From NCBI RefSeq assembly GCF_014879975.1, contig NZ_CP062501.1, positions 372,001 to 436,000 on the forward strand: a DNA stretch of 64,000 nucleotides, written 5' to 3'. The position numbers and the translations under genes are program-made. How positions within the stretch are numbered: the stretch's first letter is position 1; every line of letters starts with the position of its first letter. Of this stretch, positions 45,486 through 55,700 are shown one piece after another. Under the pieces are notes generated by a model. That model was given only the letters and a program-made list of their open reading frames with translations, was not told the origin of the DNA and made no database searches. The stretch comes from Vibrio bathopelagicus (GTDB lineage Bacteria > Pseudomonadota > Gammaproteobacteria > Enterobacterales > Vibrionaceae).

Positions 45486-47291
45486 TTATGAAGCTTGCGC
45501 GACAGCTCTTATATGGCCTTCCACTCGGTTCTTTCCTAGTTGCTGTGCAATCAATTTGGATTGTTCTGCCAAGGCTAAGGCGGCATCGACTGCCCCTCCA
45601 ACCTGCGAAAACCCAATGCTCGCACTGAGTGAGAGTGTTATCTCAGGCGCTTCAATGGTTTTGGCTGCGATACTTAATCGACACTGATCAAGCTGATGTT
45701 TCGCGTCTTGCGCACTATTAGCCTTGAATATGATACCAAATTCCTTTTCGTTTAAGCGAGATAGGCAGATGCCTTTGGGCTTCGGGAAATGGGAACGTAA
45801 GGTTTCTGCGGTCAGCTTGATCATTTTGTCGCCAATCGACTCACTATAAGCTCGATTTATGTGGTCGAAATTATCGATATCTAACAGAGCAACGTAGGTA
45901 TCGGATTCACATGCATGCAGACGTAAAGCTTCATCAAAATGAGCTTTATTGTCGAGTTGGGTCATCAAGTCTTTACAGCTAACTTGTAGGTGAATCAGTA
46001 AATTAGATAAAGAAACCTCTGTGTAACTGCGGATCATACGCAGAATGGTTTTATTGATCGGAAAGCGACTATTGACGTAAATCACCGCGATGAGCTGCTC
46101 ACGGGCGTGAAGTGGGATGCAATAGTGGCGTTGATAAACTTTTAGCTTTTTCGCCAACACATCAGCGTACTTACCATTTTGGTAGGTTAACTGTTCGGGA
46201 AAGAAGCTGTCAGCAAGTGCTTGGTCGATGTGAACAATTGATTTATTGCCGTGATAATCAATGGTACAAAACGAGTGACACTCGGTTTGGTACAGGCAAA
46301 ACTGAACACCGTTGTGATAGGCGAAATTGTTGATTATCGATTTCAACTGAGCTTTAAAGCTTGCAAGATCGTTCACTCGATTAAGCGACGACAGAGCAGA
46401 GTTAAGTCGGTGAATCAGGTAGTTGGCCACAACCCAAAGCAGTAAAAGTGATCCGATAACAATACCCGTCAGCGTAAACTGGTGAGAGCTGGTTAGAATG
46501 TCTTTTCTATCTGTGCCTGCAATGAATACCCAATTCAGAGTGTTGTCAGCGTCAAATACAGAAACTTTGAAATTGTCCTGATAATAGTACTCATGATTAC
46601 CCTTGAGTTGACCTAGAGACAATAGGTGACTGATCCCCGCATGATAGCTGATCGATTTAGTGCCGACGCGTTTCGGATCTGGGTGGAACACCAGTCGTTC
46701 AGTGGTTCTATCGACAACAAACACGTAGCCGTTGCTGAGCGTTTTTAAGTCTCTTAAGCCTTGTGTGGTATGCAGTAAATCAAACTCAATCCATATTTCT
46801 TCATTGAGTTTGGCCACGGTATGTTTGACTGCGAACACCCAGCGGTCATCTGACTTTTGATAAATAGAAGAGATGTAAAAGTCATCGACGACCGTATCTA
46901 GCGGTTGCCACTCAATAGCCGATACTTGGCTTGCTGAGAGTGGGAAGCCTCGAGTGGAGATGTAATGCTCAGATTGAGGTTGGTAACGAATAATATCGGC
47001 AAAATTAGGTGTTCTTTTTAGAATGTTTTCACTTAATTCAACAAATTTATCGTTGTTAACCGCCCCCGTTTGTAGGTCACCAAGGCTGGTTTCTAAGAAA
47101 TACAATTTGCCGAAGGTCGCTTCGATATTGGACTTAATGACGGAGGTGGCAATACGGATGTTTGAAGATGATTGAGACTCTGCTGAGTTCTCTACTTGGG
47201 TCAATTGCGCTGCTGCGAGATAGAGCATTCCTCCGGTTAATAAGAGTATGTATGGTTTGAAAAGCCGAATAAGTGTTTTAGGTAAAGCCAT
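45486..47291 (-). CDS. Membrane sensor protein with dCache, GAF-like and degenerate GGDEF domains
   Basis: 601 residues from the ATG at 47291. One membrane helix (about 8-28) and another (about 272-294) bracket a periplasmic dCache-type sensor. A GAF-like region follows (about 315-440) and then a GGDEF-like domain. In the last, the metal-binding aspartates are kept (ALLDIDNFDHIN), but the signature loop reads NEKEF (residues 514-518) instead of GGDEF. Loss of both glycines makes diguanylate cyclase activity doubtful. It may act as a c-di-GMP- or GTP-binding regulatory module. No partner gene is adjacent. Confidence 0.85.
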   Translation of the reverse strand: MALPKTLIRLFKPYILLLTGGMLYLAAAQLTQVENSAESQSSSNIRIATSVIKSNIEATFGKLYFLETSLGDLQTGAVNNDKFVELSENILKRTPNFADIIRYQPQSEHYISTRGFPLSASQVSAIEWQPLDTVVDDFYISSIYQKSDDRWVFAVKHTVAKLNEEIWIEFDLLHTTQGLRDLKTLSNGYVFVVDRTTERLVFHPDPKRVGTKSISYHAGISHLLSLGQLKGNHEYYYQDNFKVSVFDADNTLNWVFIAGTDRKDILTSSHQFTLTGIVIGSLLLLWVVANYLIHRLNSALSSLNRVNDLASFKAQLKSIINNFAYHNGVQFCLYQTECHSFCTIDYHGNKSIVHIDQALADSFFPEQLTYQNGKYADVLAKKLKVYQRHYCIPLHAREQLIAVIYVNSRFPINKTILRMIRSYTEVSLSNLLIHLQVSCKDLMTQLDNKAHFDEALRLHACESDTYVALLDIDNFDHINRAYSESIGDKMIKLTAETLRSHFPKPKGICLSRLNEKEFGIIFKANSAQDAKHQLDQCRLSIAAKTIEAPEITLSLSASIGFSQVGGAVDAALALAEQSKLIAQQLGKNRVEGHIRAVAQAS

Positions 47292-47407
47292 GATATCCAA
47301 AGACGTTATAGATTCATTTTTATAGTACGGCCATACTAAACAGTTTTCGTAATCACATCAATGCAAATGATTCCATATAAAAGGATGATTTCTGTGATAT
47401 TCAGCTA

Positions 47408-47439
47408 ACAAAAAAGCCAGCTGCAAATATAACTGGCTT
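47408..47439 (-). terminator. Intrinsic terminator after glgX
   Basis: On the minus strand AAGCCAG / CTGGCTT (arms at 47433-47439 and 47414-47420) followed by a T run (A run at 47408-47415 on the + strand). Confidence 0.75.
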
Positions 47440-47476
47440 CTATGATTTTTGATGTTTTATTAAGCTGACTTAGCTC

Positions 47477-49450
47477 TTAACTTAAATCAATCTTGTCTGG
47501 CGAATAGTGCAAAATAGCCATTGAAGTTGGCGATAGGAGCATTTCACCTTCTGCATGGCCTGGTTTTACATTTCTCAGGTTGGTATCACAAATGGTCACC
47601 CAGTTTTGATCGCGATCCTTAGGTAACGAGAAACGTGCAGGTGCATTGGTTTGGTTGATCAAGTAAATCAATTCGTCACCGTCGTTGCCAATTCCCAAGT
47701 GCAGTGCCACCGAGCTTAAACGGTTCCAATCGTCATGCTCCATGAGTGTGCCATCAACACGGCTCCAGAAGATGCGGTTAGAGTTACGCTTTTCACCACT
47801 GAATGCCTTAATAAATGGCACCATGTATTGCTGACGTGCAGAGATCATTTCCGACAGCCAAGTCTTGAAGTAAGTCTTGCGTTCAGAGTCTTCCCAATTT
47901 AGCCAACTGGTTACGCCGTCTTGGCAGTAAGCGTTGTTGTTGCCTTTTTGAGAATGAGACAGTACATCTGCGGTCATGATATGCGGAATACCAAAGGCGA
48001 ATAATAGGCTCGCCATGAAATTGCGCTTTTGTTTTTCACGAGTCGCAATCACCAGTAGGTTTTCAGTCTCCCCTTCAACGCCATAGTTGTCCGAGCGGTT
48101 ATCACCATGCCCATCACGATTGTTCTCACCATTCTCTTCATTGTGTTTGTGTTTGTAAGAGACAAGGTCTTGCATGGTGAAGCCATCATGATACGTGATG
48201 TAGTTGACGGTGAGTTTGTACGGCCAATGCGCGGCGCTGTAGATATCGCGAGATCCCATCAAGCGGGTTGCAAACTCTTTTAGGTAACCTTGATCACCGC
48301 GCCAGAAGCTGCGTGTGATGTCTCTGAGCTTGTCGTTACACTCATTCCAACCGAGTGGGAAATTACCCACCTGATAGCCGTTCGGACCGATATCCCATGG
48401 TTCGGCGATGAGCTTAGTTTCTTTGAGTACAGGATCTTGAGCAACGGCTTTGAAAAAAGCAGCCTCAGGATTGTAGTTATCGCCTTCACGGCCCAGTGTC
48501 GCTGCTAAATCAAAACGGAAGCCGTCTATTTGGAACTCACTAACCCAGTAACGAAGGGTATCCATGACCAAGTTTAGTGCTGGCTGGTGAGTAAGGTCGA
48601 CCGTATTACCACAACCTGTGAAGTTCGCGTAATGACAACCATGCTTAATGTAGTAGCGGCTATCGAGTGCTTTTAGGTTGAAAGTAGTACCACCTTCACC
48701 GCCTTCAGCTGTGTGGTTGTAAACCACGTCGAGAATGACTTCTATACCATTGCGGTGTAGCTCGCGAACTGCTGTCTTTAGTTCGGTCACGGCATCTTTC
48801 TCTGCATAGCGAGGGTCTGGCACCATGAACAGGTATGGGTTGTAACCCCAATAGTTCACTTTCCCCATGTCTAGAAGATGAGGTTCATGCATACACGCAG
48901 CAATAGGTAAAAGTTGTAGAGAGTTGATATTTTGCTGTTTGTAGAACGCAAGCATTTCAGGGCTAACCAAGCCCATGTAACGACCCTTGGTATTGGGCGC
49001 CATCTCTGGATGAAGCTGAGAGAGGCCTTTTACATGGGTTTCAAAAAGAACGGTATCTTCTCGGCTGATACGTGGCTTTTCGACGTCTTGCCAGTCGAAG
49101 GTGTCATCAACAACAAGACATTTTGCCATCGAAAAGCTCTTTTCATTACTATATGGCGTGACGTAATCGAGTGGTTCGCTGATTGCTTTCGCATAGGGGT
49201 CGGAAAGCAGGATCGGGCCTTCATCAGTTTCAGCAAGGAAACCGTATTTTTGTCCTGCTTTTATACCTTCAACAAACACATATCTAATATCAGCGTATTC
49301 GTTGTCTAGTTTATAAGTAACGAATTCGTCATTCTCATCGAATAATGCGAGGGAGAGGGATTTACAGTCAGGAGAATAAATAGAGAAGTTACAGCCAGTG
49401 TTACCTAGCGTTGCGCCTAGTGGATAAGGGCGAGCGAGCGTTCTAGTCAT
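47477..49450 (-). CDS. glgX: Glycogen debranching enzyme GlgX (GH13 isoamylase-type)
   Basis: 657 residues. An N-terminal CBM48 domain (about 1-110) precedes a GH13 barrel with DVVYNHTAEG, the nucleophile Asp in DGFRFDLAA, the general acid Glu in LIAEPWD and the third acid in TYHDGFT. GlgX removes short alpha-1,6 branches from phosphorylase-trimmed glycogen in the cytoplasm; no signal peptide is present. It is divergent from lamB across 434 bases with MalT-like boxes, which suggests it joins the maltodextrin regulon here and is not in a glg operon. Confidence 0.93.
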   Translation of the reverse strand: MTRTLARPYPLGATLGNTGCNFSIYSPDCKSLSLALFDENDEFVTYKLDNEYADIRYVFVEGIKAGQKYGFLAETDEGPILLSDPYAKAISEPLDYVTPYSNEKSFSMAKCLVVDDTFDWQDVEKPRISREDTVLFETHVKGLSQLHPEMAPNTKGRYMGLVSPEMLAFYKQQNINSLQLLPIAACMHEPHLLDMGKVNYWGYNPYLFMVPDPRYAEKDAVTELKTAVRELHRNGIEVILDVVYNHTAEGGEGGTTFNLKALDSRYYIKHGCHYANFTGCGNTVDLTHQPALNLVMDTLRYWVSEFQIDGFRFDLAATLGREGDNYNPEAAFFKAVAQDPVLKETKLIAEPWDIGPNGYQVGNFPLGWNECNDKLRDITRSFWRGDQGYLKEFATRLMGSRDIYSAAHWPYKLTVNYITYHDGFTMQDLVSYKHKHNEENGENNRDGHGDNRSDNYGVEGETENLLVIATREKQKRNFMASLLFAFGIPHIMTADVLSHSQKGNNNAYCQDGVTSWLNWEDSERKTYFKTWLSEMISARQQYMVPFIKAFSGEKRNSNRIFWSRVDGTLMEHDDWNRLSSVALHLGIGNDGDELIYLINQTNAPARFSLPKDRDQNWVTICDTNLRNVKPGHAEGEMLLSPTSMAILHYSPDKIDLS

Positions 49451-49630
49451 TGCTTGATTTCTTGTTCGTTTATCAACATCAGTGAACTATTAGTAAAAAG
49501 CTTTGTCACAGTAAGGTCAAGCAACTTCACATAATAATTACGATGAAAAAAATAATTCATCGATGAAGTTCAAATTATATATTTGAAGTAGATCTCACTT
49601 ATGCTGAATAATTAGATCTGAGTGCTGCCT

Positions 49631-49745
49631 ACTCCTCCTAGATTAAGTGATCTACCTCTTTAAAACACCATTCTGTATATTTTCTACTCCCCTCTAGTCC
49701 CCCTTAATTAAGTGAGGGGTGGAGGAAGTCAAACTTGTCATCCCC
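49631..49745. promoter_or_regulatory. Cluster of MalT-box-like sites between glgX and lamB
   Basis: Four sites resemble the E. coli MalT box GGGGA(T/G)GAGG: GGGGTGGAGG at 49716-49725 on +, and on the minus strand GGGGATGACA (49736-49745), GGGGAGTAGA (49683-49692) and TAGGAGGAGT (49631-49640). Matches are 7-9 of 10. The spacing and both orientations suit activation of lamB-malM and perhaps glgX. The rest of 49451-49884 shows no other clear element. Confidence 0.6.
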
Positions 49746-49884
49746 TCTTAATATTGACTCCGTTGAAACGAATCAGGGGAAACCCTAAACCTCTCTATCT
49801 TACGTCCGCCATAACTGCCTTTGGTTGCCGCAAGAGAGCAAAAATATAAAAACCTAAAATAAATCGTCCTTAATGGAGTTAAGA

Positions 49885-51105
49885 ATGAAAAAAGTAAGTT
49901 TGATTGCTGCTGCAGTGGCGACAACGCTAGCTGCTGGCTCTGCGTTCGCTGTTGACTTTAATGGTTACATGCGTGCTGGTACTGGTATCAGCGGTAACGG
50001 TAATGGTGATGTATCAGTTAACAAGAACGGTATTGGTCGTCTAGGTAACGAAAATGACAACTATTCTGAGTTTGGTCTGGCTGAAGAACTGAAAACTGGT
50101 GAGCAAACGTGGCGCGTTGAGTCAATGATTGCTTCTGGTGCTCCAGGCGCAAATGGTTGGGAAGATTCTGACTTTAACGTTGCTCAGTTTGCTGTTAAAG
50201 CGAAAGGCGTTCTATCTTTTGACCAAGAAGCGACTCTTTGGGCTGGTAAAACATACTACCAACGTAAAGACATCCACATCACTGACTTCTACTACCTAAA
50301 TACATCAGGTACTGGTGGTGGTGTTGAAAACATCTCTATTGGTGACCAAAAACTTTCTGTAGCGCTTATTCAAGATGGTGACACTGACGATTCAACGGGT
50401 TACATCTTTGATGCTCGTCTAGCGAACATTGGTCTATGGCAAGATGCTTCTCTAGAATTTGCACTAGCATACAACTTCGCAACTGATTCAAATGACGCAA
50501 GTGAGTCTGCTGATGATGGTCTACTAGCATCTGCAATTTTACACCAAGGAACGAGCAACGGCTTCCACCAAACTGTACTTCAGTACGGTACTAATGGTTA
50601 CGGCGTGCAAGCTGCAAACTTCTGGGGTTCAGGTTCGTACTACGCACGTGGTACTGAAGCATTCAACGATGCATCTGGTTTCCGTTTGATTAACTGGGGT
50701 GTAATGAATCTAGGCGAATCTTGGGAAATGGGTCACCAGCTAGCTTACCTATCTGGTAGCGACATCGGTGGTCAAGCTGCAGGTGTTTACACTAACAAAA
50801 ACTTTGATATCGATCAGTACTCTGTAGTTGCGCGTCCAATGTTTAAGTGGAACGACACTATGCGTACTATCTTCGAAGCTGGTTACAATGCTGGTGAGAA
50901 AATTTCAGACAGCGGTCTAGCTACAGAAGATTTCGGTAACGCTAAATTCACAGTAGCTCAAGCTTGGGCTATGGGTGACAGCTTCTGGGCTCGTCCTGAA
51001 ATCCGTGTTTACGGTTCTTACATCCTAGATACTGAAAACAAAGAAGCATTCAATGGTGACGATACTGAATACGTGTTCGGTATCCAAGCTGAAGCTTGGT
51101 GGTAA
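49885..51105 (+). CDS. lamB: Maltoporin LamB
   Basis: 406 residues from the ATG at 49885 (GGAG six bases upstream; an ATG four codons earlier overlaps that site). The signal peptide MKKVSLIAAAVATTLAAGSAFA is followed by VDFNGYMRAGTG, the family N-terminus, and the C-terminus ends in WW typical of maltoporins that insert in the outer membrane via the BAM complex. It forms a trimeric beta-barrel for maltodextrins, supplying the cytoplasmic amylase and GlgX. Likely MalT-activated; malM follows. Confidence 0.94.
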   Translation: MKKVSLIAAAVATTLAAGSAFAVDFNGYMRAGTGISGNGNGDVSVNKNGIGRLGNENDNYSEFGLAEELKTGEQTWRVESMIASGAPGANGWEDSDFNVAQFAVKAKGVLSFDQEATLWAGKTYYQRKDIHITDFYYLNTSGTGGGVENISIGDQKLSVALIQDGDTDDSTGYIFDARLANIGLWQDASLEFALAYNFATDSNDASESADDGLLASAILHQGTSNGFHQTVLQYGTNGYGVQAANFWGSGSYYARGTEAFNDASGFRLINWGVMNLGESWEMGHQLAYLSGSDIGGQAAGVYTNKNFDIDQYSVVARPMFKWNDTMRTIFEAGYNAGEKISDSGLATEDFGNAKFTVAQAWAMGDSFWARPEIRVYGSYILDTENKEAFNGDDTEYVFGIQAEAWW

Positions 51106-51139
51106 ACCAGTAGTTAAAAATTCCAAACTGTCCTAATTC

Positions 51140-51167
51140 ATAGCCGGCTTGCGTCGGCTATTTTTTT
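51140..51167 (+). terminator. Intrinsic terminator between lamB and malM
   Basis: ATAGCCG / CGGCTAT (51140-51146, 51155-51161), then T7. It should reduce malM transcription relative to lamB. Confidence 0.8.
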
Positions 51168-51267
51168 AAGGAATGTACGATTAGTAAAAAGGTTTCCTAG
51201 GTTAATTATTTTCTTTATGGTAGTTAACTAAGTAAATTTCTTAAAAAAATAAAAATAAGGAAGAACT

Positions 51268-52098
51268 ATGTATTTTCGCGCTCTGATGTTAAGTGGTTGT
51301 GTTGCTTTAGCTGGTTGTCAGTCAGCCGAAGTTATGGAGCAAGTACAGGTTGCTCAAGCAGAACAAGTCAACTCTGTATCTGGACTTCAATTTGCAAAAA
51401 TGAAGCTGCCTAGTTCTGCCATTTTTGACATTACGACTGATAGCCAAGTATTCAATTACCAAGATATCAACAGTCGTGTTGCAGCGATTGAGTTACCGGC
51501 TGATCGCGGTGAGTATTCAATAAAAATTACAAGCATGATCGGTGATACTGCTTTTGTTCCTCGTGCGGTCATCTATGACAAAAACGGCAAAGAGCTTGAG
51601 TCTTACGGCAAAGAAGATTTTGAATACCAAAAGCCTAGATTGCATTTGGGAAATAGACTGGTAACGGAACATGATTTCTACCCGCCAACAACGGCAGAGT
51701 CTGTTTATTTGATCGTATATACCGATCAAGCTGATCTTGGTGGTTTTACGGATGTGATCCATCCAGCTCGCTTGGATGCTGAAGGGCGTGGTAATTACAT
51801 GCCTGAAGCGAAAGATATTCCTGTACCAAACGGAAATGTCGGTAAAATAGAAGTGACTATCGATAGAGCGAGCTTCTTCTCGTTTGGTTCATCAAACAGT
51901 GAATCTAACGCTAAACCAGCCGCTGCGACTAAGATCGATACGATTCAACCAGAAACGCAAACCTACTATCACAATGCGATTCAAACGGCTGTAACTGAAG
52001 ACAATATTCCTAAAGCTCTGAGCTTATTAGATGAAGCAAAAGCACTAGGTATTGAAGGCGCGCAAGAAGTATTTGTAAAAGCCGTCAATAAAAAGTAA
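51268..52098 (+). CDS. malM: Maltose operon lipoprotein MalM
   Basis: 276 residues. A signal peptide with lipobox LAGC (Cys17) makes it a lipoprotein in the envelope. The body matches the MalM type (SGLQFAKMKLPSSAIFDI, AIELPADRGEYSIKI), a periplasmic protein of unknown role encoded after lamB in enterobacteria and vibrios. The C-terminal part has an SNSESNAKPAAATK linker and a helical TPR-like tail (IPKALSLLDEAKALG). It lies 162 bases after lamB with a terminator between. Confidence 0.88.
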   Translation: MYFRALMLSGCVALAGCQSAEVMEQVQVAQAEQVNSVSGLQFAKMKLPSSAIFDITTDSQVFNYQDINSRVAAIELPADRGEYSIKITSMIGDTAFVPRAVIYDKNGKELESYGKEDFEYQKPRLHLGNRLVTEHDFYPPTTAESVYLIVYTDQADLGGFTDVIHPARLDAEGRGNYMPEAKDIPVPNGNVGKIEVTIDRASFFSFGSSNSESNAKPAAATKIDTIQPETQTYYHNAIQTAVTEDNIPKALSLLDEAKALGIEGAQEVFVKAVNKK

Positions 52099-52135
52099 TC
52101 AAACAGTTTGTAAATACAGATTGATATGAAAGAAG

Positions 52136-52158
52136 GGCTCCTAATTAGGAGCCTTTTT
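52136..52158 (+). terminator. Intrinsic terminator after malM
   Basis: Perfect 18-bp palindrome GGCTCCTAATTAGGAGCC (52136-52153) followed by five T. Confidence 0.85.
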
Positions 52159-52449
52159 ATTGCCTGCAATAAGTGAAAAGGAATATTTATATTCACTTAA
52201 TACTTAGGTTTAAATAACCACTGACTTACACATAATAATCAATAGCTAATATAAATGGGCGCTCTTGACTATTTATGGTGTTGATTGACTAACTGTTAAT
52301 TAAAATACTCTTGTCTATTTTACGTATCTCGAACATCTGAATACGAACTCTATTGATGAATCGCCATTTCATTTACCATCCTAAACTCGGCTTTCTGAAT
52401 TTCACATACACTTAAATTAGAAGCTCACACTAAGTCGTTATGCTTTCTA

Positions 52450-52554
52450 CTAAGAACTAAGAACTAAGAACTAAGAACTAAGAACTAAGAACTAAGAACT
52501 AAGAACTCAGAACTCAGAACTAAGAACTAAGAACTAAGAACTAAGAACTAAGAA
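52450..52554. repeat. Fifteen tandem heptanucleotides (CTAAGAA)
   Basis: Fifteen back-to-back 7-base units, CTAAGAA, spanning 105 bases; units 9 and 10 read CTCAGAA. It lies in the 625-base space between the convergent malM and pulA genes, outside both terminators. 52159-52449 between it and malM shows nothing recognisable. A simple-sequence repeat likely to vary in copy number by slippage; with no promoter or frame attached, no regulatory role is evident. Confidence 0.95.
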
Positions 52555-52640
52555 GGCTCGTCTATTACTTAAAACTGAGTATTTATCGATGACAGGTAAA
52601 GATAATTGTGTAGAGCATTGGATTGGAGTTTATTTAGGAC

Positions 52641-52665
52641 AAAAAAAGGGAGACTAATGTCTCCC
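52641..52665 (-). terminator. Intrinsic terminator after pulA
   Basis: GGGAGAC / GTCTCCC (52648-52654, 52659-52665) with a 4-base loop; on the minus strand a T7 run follows (A7 at 52641-52647). Confidence 0.88.
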
Positions 52666-52723
52666 AAAAGGCTAGCTTGCGCTGGTTTTATTATCGGTTT
52701 ATTAGAGTTCTAAGCTTTAAGGC

Positions 52724-55700
52724 TTAATTCTTGGTTACTGAAACGACTGCCTTTTCTACATCGTCATCTAACTCATGAATCGCATTCAGAGTGAATGTGT
52801 AGCTGCCCGCTTCTGTTACGCTTAATTGGCAATTACCATCAGTGCCAAGGTTGATAGAGCCATCTGCAAGCTCAACAGAGTCACAACCAAAGTTAGGTGA
52901 TACCCAATCAGCATCCGCAAACTTGAAGCCATAATCGCCAGCTTCCAAGTTGCTTGTTACAGAATAAACCCCATTGGCAACAAAGCTCATCGCCCAATCA
53001 TCAGTTGAACCCCATCCATTCATGTCACCACGAACGTAAACCGTCGTTTGGCCGTATGGCGGGATGCTCGACACATCTTTGTCTGAGTTATCAACCGGTA
53101 GACCAGCTCCTTGTACATCGCCATTTTGGGCTTGCACAAATACTGCTGTGGTTAATGCAGGTACAGTGAAAGTTTCAGCGGCAAAGCTTGCGCCTTTTAC
53201 AATGTCATCTTCAGAGTTTTTCTGAACATCGTGAAGTGTAAAGCCAGTAGCTCCGGTGATTTTGAACGACTGAGATTCATTGGTTGAGTTTACAACTGCC
53301 ACAATCGCATCATTGGCAGGGTCAAGATTTTCCCCCGCAGACACACCATCATCAATAGACATTACAATCAGGCCTTCGACTTGATCTGCACCAACATTGC
53401 GGAAGTCTACACGCTTCATGACTTCGTCTGCTGTGTCTAAGCGGAACAGTTCACTTGAGCTACGGATTTTTAGTAGTTCTAGGAATTGCTGCTTAGTCAG
53501 CTCAATGTCGTCTGCGTCTGGTTTAGCCGTGCTGTCAGCAATGACAGTTTTGATCAAATCCCAGTTAGCACCATCTTTATCTTCACGTGGTAAGCCAACA
53601 TTCCAGTTGTTGTCAGTACCATCAAACATTACGCGGTTGTACCAGTCACCTGAATCGTAAGAATCACGCTGCATAGACTTTGAACGTAGCAGTTCAGAAC
53701 CCATATGGATGAATGGTATGCCTTGGCCTAACATCACGGTAGAAAGCGATACAGACTGCATACGCGCACGCTCTGCAGAGCTAGTGCCAGTGGCGATCTT
53801 GTATGCGTTATTATCCCAAAGTGTTTGGTTATCGTGTTTAGAAACGTAAGAGATGTTCTCTGAAGGCATCTTGGTGTAGCCAGCGGGCGCGCCGTTGTAG
53901 TCAACGTTTTTACCCAGTTTGGTGTCGCCTTTGTAATCAATCAACACGTATTCTGCGAGGTTACCTGCCATCCCTAAACGAACAAGATCTTGGTTGTGTA
54001 AACGGCCGTTGATAGAGTCTTGATCAACTTTGGTCTCTTCGTTGGCAATCGCTGCGTTACCAAAGCCTTGGTTAAAGCGAAGTGGGTGGTTGCCTTCTGA
54101 ATCAACACCGCCATCAAATGGGCTACCGCCACGTACGGCGTCACGCAGACGGTCTGAGAATGTACCTATCTCAGTGCCTGCCATGTTGATTTGGTTCGCT
54201 TGATCGAAGCGTGCATTATCGGCTACTTCGCCGAAATCCCAACCCTCACCGTAGAACAGTGTGTTTTCGTCGATTTTACGTACTTCAGCAAGAGCTTCTA
54301 CCATCACATCTTTCGGTTGGTGCCCCATTAAGTCAAAACGGAAACCATCCACTTTATAATCGTCAGCCCACACCTTAAGTGAGTCGACCATTAATTTACC
54401 CATCATTAGGTTTTCAGTCGCAGTGTTGTCACAACAGGTTGAGTTTTCGACGCCACCAGTGTTTACATTAAGACGGTGGTAGTACCCAGGGACAATCTTA
54501 TCCAGTACCGACTTATCGTTCACACCAGACGCATTGGTGTGGTTGTATACCACGTCCATGATCAGCTTGAGATCCATGTCGTGCGTGGCTTTCACCATTT
54601 GACGGAACTCTAGAATACGCTTCGAACCATTAGGATCTGTAGCGTAACTCCCCTCTGGAACCGTGTAATGGAATGGGTCGTAGCCCCAGTTGAAGCTGTC
54701 CAGCATGCGCAGGTCATTCATCAACGCTTGTGCATCGCCTGTTGAAGGATCATAACTATCGAGTACATCTTCGATGACTTTATTTTCGTCTTCGTTTCCA
54801 CACAAAGCGGCAGCAGGTTTTACATCACATAGCTTACCGACGGTGTCAGTAATATCGACACGGCTCGCTTCATCTTCATCGACGGTAGCGATATCAAATG
54901 CCGGTAAGATATGCAGCGTAGTTAGACCTGCATCTTTCAAAGCTTGTAGGTGCTTGACCGACTCACGATTTGCTTCTGTGAGAGCTAGGTACTTGCCGTT
55001 CCATTCTTTTTTTCCTAGGGTGTCGCTGAAGCTGAAGTCACGAAGGTGTGATTCGTAGAGTACGTGGTCTTCGTCTTTTTCTACCGTTGGACGTTCATAT
55101 CCAGCCCAACCTTCAGGCATTAATGCTGAATCATTAAGGTCGATGACTTGAGAGTATGCAGAGTTCTTCGACAAACTGAGTGAGTAAGGGTCGGTTACTA
55201 GGCGAGTTTCAATGTTACCTGTGGTTGGATGGTAAACTTTCACTTGGTAACGATAGTAACTGTTGACTGCATTAGACACAGCATCAGTCGCCCAAATGCC
55301 CGTCTCAGTGCTTTCCGTCATTGGGATCACTTGGGAACTTTGCAGATCTTCGCTGTATAGGACGAGTTCTACACCTTGCGCTGTTGGTGCCCAAAGCTTG
55401 AAGGTAGCGGCACCGCCTTCAACAAGCGCGCCTAGTTCTTCAGCCATCGCATTACCTGCGTCTTCGTCAGCAAAGACAGCATCAAGTACACCTGGTTTTT
55501 GAACCTCAGTTGAAGAGATAACATCGCCATTAGCATTGTAGGCAACAAAAATTATCTGAGACTTTAAGATGGTGCGTAATGTGTTGTCGTCAACGTCGAT
55601 AGCAAGGGCTGGTAAGCTTGCAAGGTGGCGGAAACGCTCTTTCAATTCAGAAGATAGCTCCCCGTCTTTGCTTAGTTCAATTGCAGTTCCGCCGACAATT

